Assembly (NCBI RefSeq): GCF_003112435.1
Contig: NZ_BDOQ01000002.1
Span: 372,001-436,000, forward strand
Length of the DNA stretch: 64,000 nucleotides
From: Novimethylophilus kurashikiensis
GTDB lineage: Bacteria; Pseudomonadota; Gammaproteobacteria; Burkholderiales; Methylophilaceae
Direction of reading: 5' to 3'
Positions 35,391 through 48,084 of the stretch are shown here, one piece after another. The notes beneath the pieces were generated by a model, which did not search any database, was not told the DNA's origin, and saw nothing but the letters and a program-made list of their open reading frames with translations. Each line of letters opens with the position of its first letter. The stretch's first letter is position 1. The translations under genes and the position numbers were made by a program.

Positions 35391-38300
35391 TTATGTTTGC
35401 GGGGCGCCTGCCATTTCTTCCTCATGCCCATGCGGCTTCGGCAGCCAGCTTTTTACCCATCGCAGCACATCGTCCACGTAGGTAAACACCACCGGCACCA
35501 CCAACAGGCTGAGCATGGTCGAGGTCAGGAGGCCGCCGATCAGGGCGATGGCCATCGGGGAGCGGAAGCTGGGTTCGGCACCCAAGCCCATGGCGGTGGG
35601 CAGCATGCCGGCGCCCATGGCGATGGTGGTCATGACGATGGGGCGGGCGCGCTTGTGGCAGGCGTCGAGCAGCGCGTCGAACCGGCTGGCGCCGCGATGG
35701 CGCGCCAGGATGGCGTATTCCACGAGCAGGATCGAGTTCTTGGTGACCACGCCCATAAGCATGAGCAGTCCGATCACCGCAGGGAAGGAGAAGCTTTTTC
35801 CGGTGACCAGCAGTGCGAGGAAAGCACCGCCCATGGACAGCGGCAGGGCGGCGAGCACGGTGGCGGGCTGCATGAAATCGTGGAACAGCAAGACCAGCAC
35901 ACAGTAGATACAAAGCACGCCGATGAGCATGGCGGTGCCGAAACTGGCGAACAACTCGCCCTGGCGCTCGGCGCTGCCTGTGGTCTGCCGATGTACTTGC
36001 GGCGGCAGTTTTTGCAAGGTCGGCAGTTTGGCGACCTGGCGCTGTATCTCGCCCATGGCATGGCCGTTCAACTCGACTTTGAGGGTGATGTTGCGTTGGC
36101 GGTCGAGACGGTCGATTTCGCTGGCGTCGTTGCCCATGCCGATCGTGGCAATCGCCGATATCGGCACCGGGCCGTTGCGGCCGGGGACCCTCAGTTGTGC
36201 AATGGCGTCGATATCCTCGCGCACCGAGCGTTGCAACCGCACCCGGATCGGCACCTGACGCTGCGGCAGGTTAAGCTTGGGCATGGCCGTGCTGAAATCG
36301 CCGTTAGTAGCCGCGCGCACAACGGTGGCGATATCGACGGAAGTCACGCCCAGTTCGGCTGCCCTGGCGTAATCGGGGCGAATCTGCACCTCGGGACGGG
36401 GAAGACCCGCGCTGGAGGTGATATTGCCGAGGCCGGGGATGCCGCGCACTTCCTGCGCTACCTTTCGCACGGTGTCGTCCAATGCTCGGGCGTCGTCGCT
36501 GGTCAGGGTGATTTCCAGCAGTTCGTCGCCAGCTCCGGCCCCACCCACGACCACCCGAGCGCCGGGCAGGTCTGCCAACGCCTTCCGGATGTCTTTTTCC
36601 ACTTCCGACTGTTTGCGGCTACGGTCGCTGCGCGGCTTGAGGATGACGTTGAGGGTCGCCTTGCGCGTATCGCTGGTCGTGGTGGTCATGATGCCGTCGG
36701 CCGCCTTGGCGGTACCGGCGGCAATGAAAGTGCGGGTGATCTCCGGGATATCTTTCAGCTTGTTCACGGCCAGTTCAGAGACTTTCAGCGTTTCGTCGAG
36801 ATTGGTGCCCGGTTGCATTTCCAGCGAAACCTGCGTTTGGTCGATGTCGGCGGCAGGCACAAAGCCGGTCGGCAGTAGCGGGATCAACGCGATGGAACCG
36901 ATAAAGAACGCCACCGCTGCGGCCATCGTCGTCTTGCGATGCGTCAGGCAGAAATGCACGACTTTCAGATACATCGTCATGATGCGGCTGTCGGAGGTAT
37001 CCACCTCGTGCGGCTTGAGCAGGTAAGCCGCCATCATCGGCGTCAGCAGGCGGGCGACAAGCAGTGACATCAATACCGCAATCGCTGCCGTCATGCCGAA
37101 CGGCTTGAAAAACTGCCCCGGCACGCCCGCCATGAAGGCCGTGGGCAGGAACACCGCGACCAGCGTAAAAGTCGTGGCGATCACCGCGAGGCCGATCTCG
37201 TCTGCGGCCTCCATCGCGGCCTGGAAAGGTGTCTTGCCCATGCGCAAATGGCGCACGATGTTTTCGATTTCCACGATCGCATCGTCCACCAGAATCCCCA
37301 CCACCAAGGCCATCGCCAACAGCGTCAGCACGTTGAGGCTGAAGCCGAGGTAATGCATGGCGGCGAAGGTGGGAATCATGGATAGCGGCAGCGCCGTGGC
37401 CGAGACCAGCGTCGCCCGGATATCGCGCAGGAACCACCACACCACCAACACGGCCAGCAGCGCGCCTTCGTACAAGAGGTGCATCGACCCGATGTAGTTG
37501 TCTTCGATGGCATTCACGCCATTGAAGGCTTCGTCGATCTTGACGGTCGGATGTTCTTGCGAAAACCTGGCAATCGCCTCGCGCACGCCGCTGGCCGTGC
37601 TGACCTCGCTGGCACCCTTGATGCGGGTGATGTTGAATGCGATTACCGGTTTGCCGTCGAGCCGGGCATAACTGGCGCGCTCGGCGATACCGTCCTTGAT
37701 GTGGGCGACCTGGTCCAGCCGCACGGACTTTCCGCTGCTTAAAGGCACACTAATGGCAGCGATTTCAGCCGGCGAGCCAACCGCGCCCAAGGTGCGCATC
37801 GATTGCACGTTGCCGCCGATATCGCCGCGTCCGCCGGAAGCGTCTTTTTGCATGCCCTTGAGCGCGTTTGAGACATCGGAGACCGTCACGCCTAAACCGT
37901 TCATGAGTGCCGGGTCGAGATCGACCTGCACCTCGCGACTCACGCCGCCGATGCGGGTGACGCTGCCCACGCCTTTCACCGCCAGCATGGCGCGGGCGAT
38001 GTCGTTGTCGATGAACCACGAGAGCTCCTGCTCGTCCATGCCGTCGCCCTGCACCACGTAGGTAAGGATCGCGCTGCCGGTCGTGGTGACGCGCGAAACC
38101 ACCGGCGGATTCATGTCGGCGGGAAGTTCTGGTCGCACGCTGTCCACCGCGTTGCGCACGTCGTTGAGCGCCTCGTTGCTGTCTTTCTCAATTTCAAAAG
38201 TGATGTTGATATTGACCGAGCCATCGGTAATCACAGTTTGCACGTGCTTCACCTGGCCCAGGCTGGCGAGCTTGTCCTCGATCTTGCGGGCGACGTCGGT

Positions 38301-38480
38301 TTCCAGCTGGCTGGGTGCCGCGCCTTCCAGCGTGGCGCTGACCGTCACGGTAGGGAAGGTGATATCGGGGAAATTCTGGATGGGCAGGGCGCGCAAGCCC
38401 AGCAGGCCCAGCACGCACAGCATGGCGAACAAGAGCAGCGCCGGGACGGGATGGCGGATGGAAAGCGCGGAAAAATTCAT
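35391..38480 (-). CDS. RND multidrug efflux permease, HAE1-like
   Basis: Inner-membrane proton-driven pump of 1029 residues with twelve helices. The N-terminal IRHPVPALLLFAMLCVLGLLGLRALPIQNFPDI and GILVDDAIVEIENIVRHL (proton relay aspartates) are typical. The length matches AcrB/MexB-type HAE1 pumps. It is the last gene of tetR-OMF-adaptor-permease on the minus strand, 12 bases after the adaptor. Likely substrates are amphiphilic drugs or solvents, but the sequence does not say which. Confidence 0.92.
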   Translation of the reverse strand: MNFSALSIRHPVPALLLFAMLCVLGLLGLRALPIQNFPDITFPTVTVSATLEGAAPSQLETDVARKIEDKLASLGQVKHVQTVITDGSVNINITFEIEKDSNEALNDVRNAVDSVRPELPADMNPPVVSRVTTTGSAILTYVVQGDGMDEQELSWFIDNDIARAMLAVKGVGSVTRIGGVSREVQVDLDPALMNGLGVTVSDVSNALKGMQKDASGGRGDIGGNVQSMRTLGAVGSPAEIAAISVPLSSGKSVRLDQVAHIKDGIAERASYARLDGKPVIAFNITRIKGASEVSTASGVREAIARFSQEHPTVKIDEAFNGVNAIEDNYIGSMHLLYEGALLAVLVVWWFLRDIRATLVSATALPLSMIPTFAAMHYLGFSLNVLTLLAMALVVGILVDDAIVEIENIVRHLRMGKTPFQAAMEAADEIGLAVIATTFTLVAVFLPTAFMAGVPGQFFKPFGMTAAIAVLMSLLVARLLTPMMAAYLLKPHEVDTSDSRIMTMYLKVVHFCLTHRKTTMAAAVAFFIGSIALIPLLPTGFVPAADIDQTQVSLEMQPGTNLDETLKVSELAVNKLKDIPEITRTFIAAGTAKAADGIMTTTTSDTRKATLNVILKPRSDRSRKQSEVEKDIRKALADLPGARVVVGGAGAGDELLEITLTSDDARALDDTVRKVAQEVRGIPGLGNITSSAGLPRPEVQIRPDYARAAELGVTSVDIATVVRAATNGDFSTAMPKLNLPQRQVPIRVRLQRSVREDIDAIAQLRVPGRNGPVPISAIATIGMGNDASEIDRLDRQRNITLKVELNGHAMGEIQRQVAKLPTLQKLPPQVHRQTTGSAERQGELFASFGTAMLIGVLCIYCVLVLLFHDFMQPATVLAALPLSMGGAFLALLVTGKSFSFPAVIGLLMLMGVVTKNSILLVEYAILARHRGASRFDALLDACHKRARPIVMTTIAMGAGMLPTAMGLGAEPSFRSPMAIALIGGLLTSTMLSLLVVPVVFTYVDDVLRWVKSWLPKPHGHEEEMAGAPQT

Positions 38481-38492
38481 GAAGAATGGTCC

Positions 38493-39605
38493 TTACTGCT
38501 TAGCGTTCTGCAACTGGTCCGGTACTACGTTCACGCGGTCGCCCTGGTTGAGAAAGGCGCCGCCAGTGGCCGCCACGCGAGCTTGCGGCGACAAGCCACT
38601 AACGATTTCCACGCGGTCGCCTTCGCGCCGTCTGGTTTTCACCTGGCGTTGGTCGATGAGGTCCCCCTGACCGATCTCGAATACGTAGTTCATGCCGTCG
38701 CGCAGTACCACGGCCGAAATCGGCAGCGTGAGTGCCTCGCGCTGGCCGAGTTCGAGACGACCTTCGGCATACATGCCTGCCTTGGCCGGGCTGCCGTGGG
38801 GCAGATCGACATAGACCAGGGCGGTTCGCGTATCTGCGCTCAAGGTCGGCGCCACCATGCGCACCTTGCCTGAGACTTCGCCGCCTTGCGGTAGCATTAC
38901 CACGGCTTTCTGGCCGGCCTGCACGCCGCCCAACTGCGGCGCAGCCACTTCGGCACGCCATTCCAGGCGGTTCTGCCGCACCATCTTGAACAACTCCGTG
39001 CCTGCGTTAACCACCGTGCCTACCGATGCGGTGCGGGACGAAATCACGCCATCGTCCGGCGCCAGGATATGTGTGCGATTGAGGTCGATCCGGGCGCTTT
39101 CCAGCGCGGCCTGGGCTGAAGCCAGGTTAGCCTGAGCGGTTTCCTCGGCGATCAGGTATTCCTGGATTTTCTGCTCCGACAAAGCGCCGCTGCTGCTCAC
39201 GACGCGAGCCCGTTCTGCATCGGATTTGGCTTGGGCGAGGCTGGCCTTGGCCTGAGCAACGGCGGCTTCCTGTTTGTGCACATTGGCCGTCACGCTTTCC
39301 TGGGACAAGGTGGCAAGCTCTTGCCCGCGTTTGACCTGGCTGCCGACGTCGACCAGTACCTGCGCGATGCGCAAACCGCCGATCTCAGTGCTGACGATGC
39401 TTTCCTGCCAGGCCGCAATCGCACCTTGCGCCGGTACGGTTTGCGGCCATAGCACTCTCAATGGGGTTACAGCAGTAACGCTCAAGCTGGCCGGGCGCAC
39501 GTTGGAAACCGGTGCCGGCGCCTGCTTGTGGCTGAGCAAAATCTTGCCGCCCACGGCCAAGGCCGCGACAACGGCGACGAGGATGATCTTGTACTGGGTT
39601 TTCAT
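38493..39605 (-). CDS. RND efflux periplasmic adaptor (MFP)
   Basis: Membrane fusion protein of 370 residues with an N-terminal hydrophobic anchor (about 6-24). Lipoyl halves surround a coiled coil (about 95-165), followed by LAPDDGVISSRTASVGTVV and a beta-barrel domain. The start at 39605 overlaps the outer-membrane-factor stop (ATGA), and GGAAG lies upstream. It bridges the HAE1-like permease and the NodT-type channel of the same operon. Confidence 0.9.
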   Translation of the reverse strand: MKTQYKIILVAVVAALAVGGKILLSHKQAPAPVSNVRPASLSVTAVTPLRVLWPQTVPAQGAIAAWQESIVSTEIGGLRIAQVLVDVGSQVKRGQELATLSQESVTANVHKQEAAVAQAKASLAQAKSDAERARVVSSSGALSEQKIQEYLIAEETAQANLASAQAALESARIDLNRTHILAPDDGVISSRTASVGTVVNAGTELFKMVRQNRLEWRAEVAAPQLGGVQAGQKAVVMLPQGGEVSGKVRMVAPTLSADTRTALVYVDLPHGSPAKAGMYAEGRLELGQREALTLPISAVVLRDGMNYVFEIGQGDLIDQRQVKTRRREGDRVEIVSGLSPQARVAATGGAFLNQGDRVNVVPDQLQNAKQ

Positions 39606-41035
39606 TGTTGCTTCGCTTCCTTGGAAGAGCTTGTTGTACCTGTTGTAGTAGGGGCTGGCACGGCTTGCCAATCGCCGCCGAAGGCCTTGTACAGCGCGAT
39701 CCAGTCGTTCACCTGGTCGCGTTTCAGGGTAATGACGTTGAGGTCGGCCGAAATCGCGGAGCGACGTGCAGTTTCCAGATCAAGCAGGTTCATCCCGCCG
39801 GATTTCCATAGTTGCTCGGAGGCAGTGAGATAAGCACGATAGTTGGCGGCGGCGGTGCGAGCGTCCTGTTCGCGTTGGCTGGCACTTTCAAGCCGCACCA
39901 AGGCTTGCTCGGTTTCTTCCACCGCGCTTCGCACCGTTTGCTTGTAAGTGGCGAGCGCTTGGTCGTACCGAGCGCGTGCCGCCTCGGCATTGGCGCGACG
40001 CTTTCCGGCATCGAACAAGGGCGCGGTCAGTGATGGACCGAACGACCAAGTGGTTGCCGAAGCGCCGCCTGTGGCCGTTGCGGTAATCGTGCCCAGCAGC
40101 GACAAACGCGGGTAGCGGTCGGCTTCGGCGCTACCGATATCGGCATAGGCGGCAGCCAGGGTTCGTTCTGCGATGCTGACATCCGGCCGCTGGCTGATTT
40201 GGGCTGCGGGCAGGTCGGTGACGGCAAAACCTGCAGGTGCAGGGATATCGGCTTTGCCGCTATTCAGCTTTGCCCTCAAAGCGGTCTCATCCAGGCCTGT
40301 CAGTGCCACCAGAGATTTCACGGTGAGATCGCAGCTTTCCTGCTGGGCCGTCAGCGTCGCAGAGGTCGAGGCTAGCGTGGCGCGTGCCAGATTGGCATCG
40401 GCAGGGGCATTGAAGCCTGCATTGGTCAGGGTTTCGGTCAATCGTACCGTGGCCTGCTGCGAAACCAGTTCAGCCTGATACGCCGCAACCTGCTGCTGGC
40501 AAGCGCGATAGCTTACGTAATCTGTCGCGACTTCTGCTGCCAACGAGACGCGGGCGTTGTGCCAATCGCCTTCTCGCGCTTCAGCCTTGGCCTGGGCGGA
40601 TTCGGTGGCGTAGCGCACGGCACCGAAAATATCGATTTCCCAGCTTGCATCCAATGCTGCGGAGCGGGTTGTGGCTGCCGGCGTGTGTTGCAGGCTGTTG
40701 GAGGAATTGCGGATATCCGAAGCATTTCCGGTCAATGCGGGCAAACCGGCAGCCTTGCTGCTGGTAATGGCGGCGCGGGCCTCGCGGATAGCTGCGGCGG
40801 CTTTCTCCAGGCTGGGATGGTCGTGTTCGGCCGCTTGCAGCAAGTCGGTCAAGGTCGCGTCGTCGAACTGGCTCCACCAGTGGACGAGGTCGGCCGTATT
40901 GCCGGCATGGGGCAGGGCAGCTTGCCAATGCTGTGGCGTAGCTGGAGTTGGAGCTTGATACGCCGGCACCAGACTGCAAGCGGTTGGCAGTGCAGCCATG
41001 GTCAGCAGGGAAATCATTCGAAGTCGGAGACTCAT
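39602..41035 (-). CDS. NodT-family outer membrane efflux lipoprotein
   Basis: Channel protein of 477 residues. The signal peptide contains lipobox LPTAC (Cys20), so it is lipidated. OEP halves are clear, with ISQRPDVSIAERTLAAAYADIGSAEADRYP in part matching the NodT signature of the second repeat. The ATG at 41035 begins two bases after the tetR stop; longer in-frame readings run into tetR. It is the outer membrane exit of the RND pump. Confidence 0.9.
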   Translation of the reverse strand: MSLRLRMISLLTMAALPTACSLVPAYQAPTPATPQHWQAALPHAGNTADLVHWWSQFDDATLTDLLQAAEHDHPSLEKAAAAIREARAAITSSKAAGLPALTGNASDIRNSSNSLQHTPAATTRSAALDASWEIDIFGAVRYATESAQAKAEAREGDWHNARVSLAAEVATDYVSYRACQQQVAAYQAELVSQQATVRLTETLTNAGFNAPADANLARATLASTSATLTAQQESCDLTVKSLVALTGLDETALRAKLNSGKADIPAPAGFAVTDLPAAQISQRPDVSIAERTLAAAYADIGSAEADRYPRLSLLGTITATATGGASATTWSFGPSLTAPLFDAGKRRANAEAARARYDQALATYKQTVRSAVEETEQALVRLESASQREQDARTAAANYRAYLTASEQLWKSGGMNLLDLETARRSAISADLNVITLKRDQVNDWIALYKAFGGDWQAVPAPTTTGTTSSSKEAKQQ

Positions 41036-41037
41036 GC

Positions 41038-41718
41038 TTAATGCTCCATTCCCGGTTGTTCCAGTCCGTAAATGCGCAGGAAAGCCTCGACTGCGCGTGC
41101 CGCTATTTGTTCGATGATGGCCGGCGTGAGTTCCGGGCAAACGTTGTGCAGGCCTGGATCGAGCACTTCGGCGTTGACCAGGGCACGCCAGTGCGCTTCT
41201 ACGATGTGCGGATCGGCCTGTCGCAATTTTCCGGCCTGGATAGCCTGGGCAAAAAACCCCTGCACGATGGGGATGACGCGGCCATGACCGCATTGATAAA
41301 TGTCCCGACCGACTTCCGGCTTATTGGAGGCTGCGATCAGCATGCGGCGTGTGGCGAGCATGGAGGGCGTATAAAAAGTACTGAGGGCACGCTCTGCAAA
41401 GGTTTTTAACGTGGCGGGGAGGTCGGCGGCCGGATCCAGCACAGCCAGCACCTCGGTGACTTCTTCCGGCAAGGTGTCACCCTCGAAGCCAGGATGCAGC
41501 ATGGGAAACACGCTCTTGACCTGTTCGCCCGCGGCCTGCTGCATCAAGGCCATGAACAAGGTCTCCTTGGAATCGAAGTAGTTGTACAACGTGGCCTTTG
41601 AACAACCCATGCGCCCGGCAATGGCATCCATCGTGGCTTGTTCGAAGCCTTGTTCCTCGAATACTGCACGGGCGGCATCCAGGATGGCCTGACGTCGTGT
41701 TTCGCTTTTGGTGCGCAT
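41038..41718 (-). CDS. TetR/AcrR-family repressor of the RND operon
   Basis: Regulator of 226 residues. The N-terminal helix-turn-helix reads ILDAARAVFEEQGFEQATMDAIA with GCSKATLYNYFDSKETLF, the standard TetR pattern; the remainder is the ligand domain with a TetR C-terminal AefR-like look. It is the first gene of its own operon, followed by the pump genes, and a perfect dyad lies 12 bases upstream of its start. Autorepression relieved by a drug-like ligand is expected. Confidence 0.92.
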   Translation of the reverse strand: MRTKSETRRQAILDAARAVFEEQGFEQATMDAIAGRMGCSKATLYNYFDSKETLFMALMQQAAGEQVKSVFPMLHPGFEGDTLPEEVTEVLAVLDPAADLPATLKTFAERALSTFYTPSMLATRRMLIAASNKPEVGRDIYQCGHGRVIPIVQGFFAQAIQAGKLRQADPHIVEAHWRALVNAEVLDPGLHNVCPELTPAIIEQIAARAVEAFLRIYGLEQPGMEH

Positions 41719-41729
41719 GGCAACCTCAT

Positions 41730-41751
41730 AACTAAACTGTACGGTTTAGTT
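41730..41751. promoter_or_regulatory. TetR operator candidate between tetR and alcohol dehydrogenase
   Basis: AACTAAAC and GTTTAGTT are separated by TGTACG, giving a perfect 8-bp dyad. It lies 12 bases upstream of the tetR start codon and about 120 bases upstream of the divergent alcohol dehydrogenase gene. Confidence 0.7.
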
Positions 41752-41868
41752 TATGTATGAATGCCTGGATCGTCAATGGTTGATCGGGTAAATAAATGTA
41801 AGGGTGAGTCAAATCCAGAATGCGGAAATGGTCGTACCATAAAGATATTGAAAACACGGGAGCAACCA

Positions 41869-42855
41869 ATGAGAGCCATGGTGCTGGAGGCCGCGGGACA
41901 AGCATTGCGTGAAGTCGATTTACCGCGTCCGGAACCCGGTGATGACGAAGTGCTGCTGAAAATCGCCGCCTGCGGCGTGTGTCGAACGGATTTGCACGTC
42001 ATTGACGGCGATTTGCCTGGCCCAACCTTGCCCCTCGTCCTGGGCCATGAAATTGTCGGGCGGGTTGTTGCGAAGGGAAAGAACGTGCAACGTTTCGCGG
42101 TTGGCCAGCGCGTCGGCGTGCCGTGGCTGGGCCGTACTTGCGGGCATTGCCGTTATTGCACTTCCGGTCGCGAAAACTTGTGCGACACGCCGCGTTTTAC
42201 CGGCTACACATTGAACGGGGGATATGCGCAATTTACCGTCGCGAACCAGGATTATTGCCTCGCATTGCCTGATGAATACACCGATGCAGAAGCCGCGCCA
42301 TTGCTTTGCGCCGGCTTGATCGGCTACCGCTCGCTCGTCGCCGCCGGTGAAGCGGAAAAGCTCGGCATCTACGGTTTCGGTGCTGCGGCCCACATCATTG
42401 CCCAAGTGGCGAAGGCCCAAGGGCGCGAGGTTTACGCCTTTACCAAGCCGGGTGACTTGGAAGGGCAGAGTTTCGCCCGTCAATTGGGCGCTGCCTGGGC
42501 CGGAGATTCGAATGCCGCGCCGCCGCAAGCCCTCGATGCCGCCATCTTGTTTGCGCCGGTGGGTGCATTGGTCCCGGAAGCACTACGCCACACCGCCAAA
42601 GGCGGCACCGTGGTCTGTGCCGGCATCCACATGAGCGAGATTCCGGCGTTTTCGTACGACATTTTGTGGGGCGAGCGGACGGTTAAGTCGGTCGCCAATC
42701 TCACGCGCAGTGACGGCGAGGAGTTCCTGGCATTGGCGCCCAGGCTGGGCGTTAAGACAGAGGTCGAGACATTTCGCCTCGATGACGCCAATCAAGCGGT
42801 TTCGCGCGTGAGGCAAGGAGAAGTGAAGGGCGCTGCGGTACTGGTAATGGATTGA
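41869..42855 (+). CDS. Zinc-dependent alcohol dehydrogenase family protein
   Basis: Oxidoreductase of 328 residues of the medium-chain family. Catalytic zinc ligands are Cys38 and the His60-Glu61 pair. Structural-zinc cysteines follow in CGHCRYCTSGRENLC. The NAD(P)-binding loop reads GIYGFGAAAH. It looks like the AdhA-type group that oxidises primary alcohols or reduces aldehydes. The ATG at 41869 follows GGGAG. It is divergent from the tetR-RND operon across a shared operator-containing gap, so it might belong to the same regulon. Confidence 0.87.
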   Translation: MRAMVLEAAGQALREVDLPRPEPGDDEVLLKIAACGVCRTDLHVIDGDLPGPTLPLVLGHEIVGRVVAKGKNVQRFAVGQRVGVPWLGRTCGHCRYCTSGRENLCDTPRFTGYTLNGGYAQFTVANQDYCLALPDEYTDAEAAPLLCAGLIGYRSLVAAGEAEKLGIYGFGAAAHIIAQVAKAQGREVYAFTKPGDLEGQSFARQLGAAWAGDSNAAPPQALDAAILFAPVGALVPEALRHTAKGGTVVCAGIHMSEIPAFSYDILWGERTVKSVANLTRSDGEEFLALAPRLGVKTEVETFRLDDANQAVSRVRQGEVKGAAVLVMD

Positions 42856-42873
42856 ACCCGTGATGGAATAAAA

Positions 42874-42899
42874 AAATCCCCGTCGCTAGGGACGGGGAT
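42874..42899 (-). terminator. Rho-independent terminator for the small secreted protein gene
   Basis: Stem ATCCCCGTC / GACGGGGAT with a short loop. On the minus strand the stem is followed by seven T residues; on the plus strand no T-run follows. It ends the minus-strand gene at 42953. Confidence 0.85.
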
Positions 42900-42952
42900 C
42901 AGGAAGCCTGCTCGCTAAGCTGGCTGCTAGTGTTATCAGTTACGTCAGAAAA

Positions 42953-43234
42953 TCAGTGTTTTTTACCGCCACCCATGTGTTTTGTGTGGGTGCCTTTTTC
43001 ATGCGTTTGATGATGTCCCTTGGACTTGTCGCTTTGGCGGTCGGCGGCGCGTTCCTGGCCTTTGTCGCGATCTTCCGCGTTAGGTCCGTTGGTATTGGCT
43101 TCGCCTTGTTCGCTCATGTGTGTTTCAGACTTGCCCCCGGCGCTGCCGCCATGGCCGCCCTGCTTTGCCAGGGCCATGCCGCTTGCTGCTGCCAGCATCA
43201 GGGAGAGTGCTACTGCCAGTAACTTCCTCAACAT
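42953..43234 (-). CDS. Small exported histidine/lysine/glycine-rich protein
   Basis: Protein of 93 residues with a signal peptide (MLRKLLAVALSLMLAAASGM, cleavage near ALA-KQ). The mature chain is highly hydrophilic, rich in Gly, Lys, His, Asp and Glu, without cysteine, and ends HMGGGKKH. It is likely unstructured and perhaps metal- or surface-binding. AAGGAG precedes the ATG at 43234; a TTG six bases upstream is less likely. I do not recognise a family. Confidence 0.7.
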   Translation of the reverse strand: MLRKLLAVALSLMLAAASGMALAKQGGHGGSAGGKSETHMSEQGEANTNGPNAEDRDKGQERAADRQSDKSKGHHQTHEKGTHTKHMGGGKKH

Positions 43235-43331
43235 ATTCAACTCCTTGCTTTTATGGATTGAATCGCAACGCCAGCGGCGATGCGTGAGTAAATAACGCTC
43301 GAGCCCGCCTGAGGTTGACTTAAGCGCTGGC

Positions 43332-47645
<4,314 letters not shown>

Positions 47646-48084
47646 ACGATGATATTAGGGCAAGAAGAAATATTCTGTCATTGTTGGTCACCTGCATGGT
47701 TCGCTAACAGCAACAGCTATTAATGGCCCTTCAATTTGTCTCATTCAATGTACGCTTTCGGTCATTAGCGGTCCTCAGTAGTCATTAGCAGTGCGATTTC
47801 ATTCGCTATGCAATTTTGATCGATATCGCACCTAATACATCTGCTCAAATGACACATTTCCTAATCTCTCATCCTGAATATTTTGGGATCGAAACAACAT
47901 ATTAGTTTTTGTCTACATCACAAAAAGCTAATATGTTGTTACAACATTACAGACAGATGGTCAGCGTTATTGCAATTATTAAGCTGATATATACAGCAGG
48001 GGGATAACACTCAATGTCTGGCTGACGATATTGAAGAGTTTATTTAACCCTTTGCCGATTCAACCATCAGGGGGCACTTTATAG
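47646..48084. promoter_or_regulatory. Divergent intergenic region between lhr and the diguanylate cyclase
   Basis: 439 bases, AT-rich, without a credible gene. It contains a long inverted repeat (arms 47893-47912 and 47920-47940, 20 paired bases with one unpaired base, seven-base loop). The nine-base direct repeat GTCATTAGC occurs at 47761 and 47781. AGGGGG (48069-48074) lies about 10 bases upstream of the diguanylate cyclase ATG. Confidence 0.5.

Noticed and set aside
47761-47789. Two GTCATTAGC copies as the start of a CRISPR or tandem array
   Set aside because: Only two nine-base copies and no further units; no cas genes in the window.
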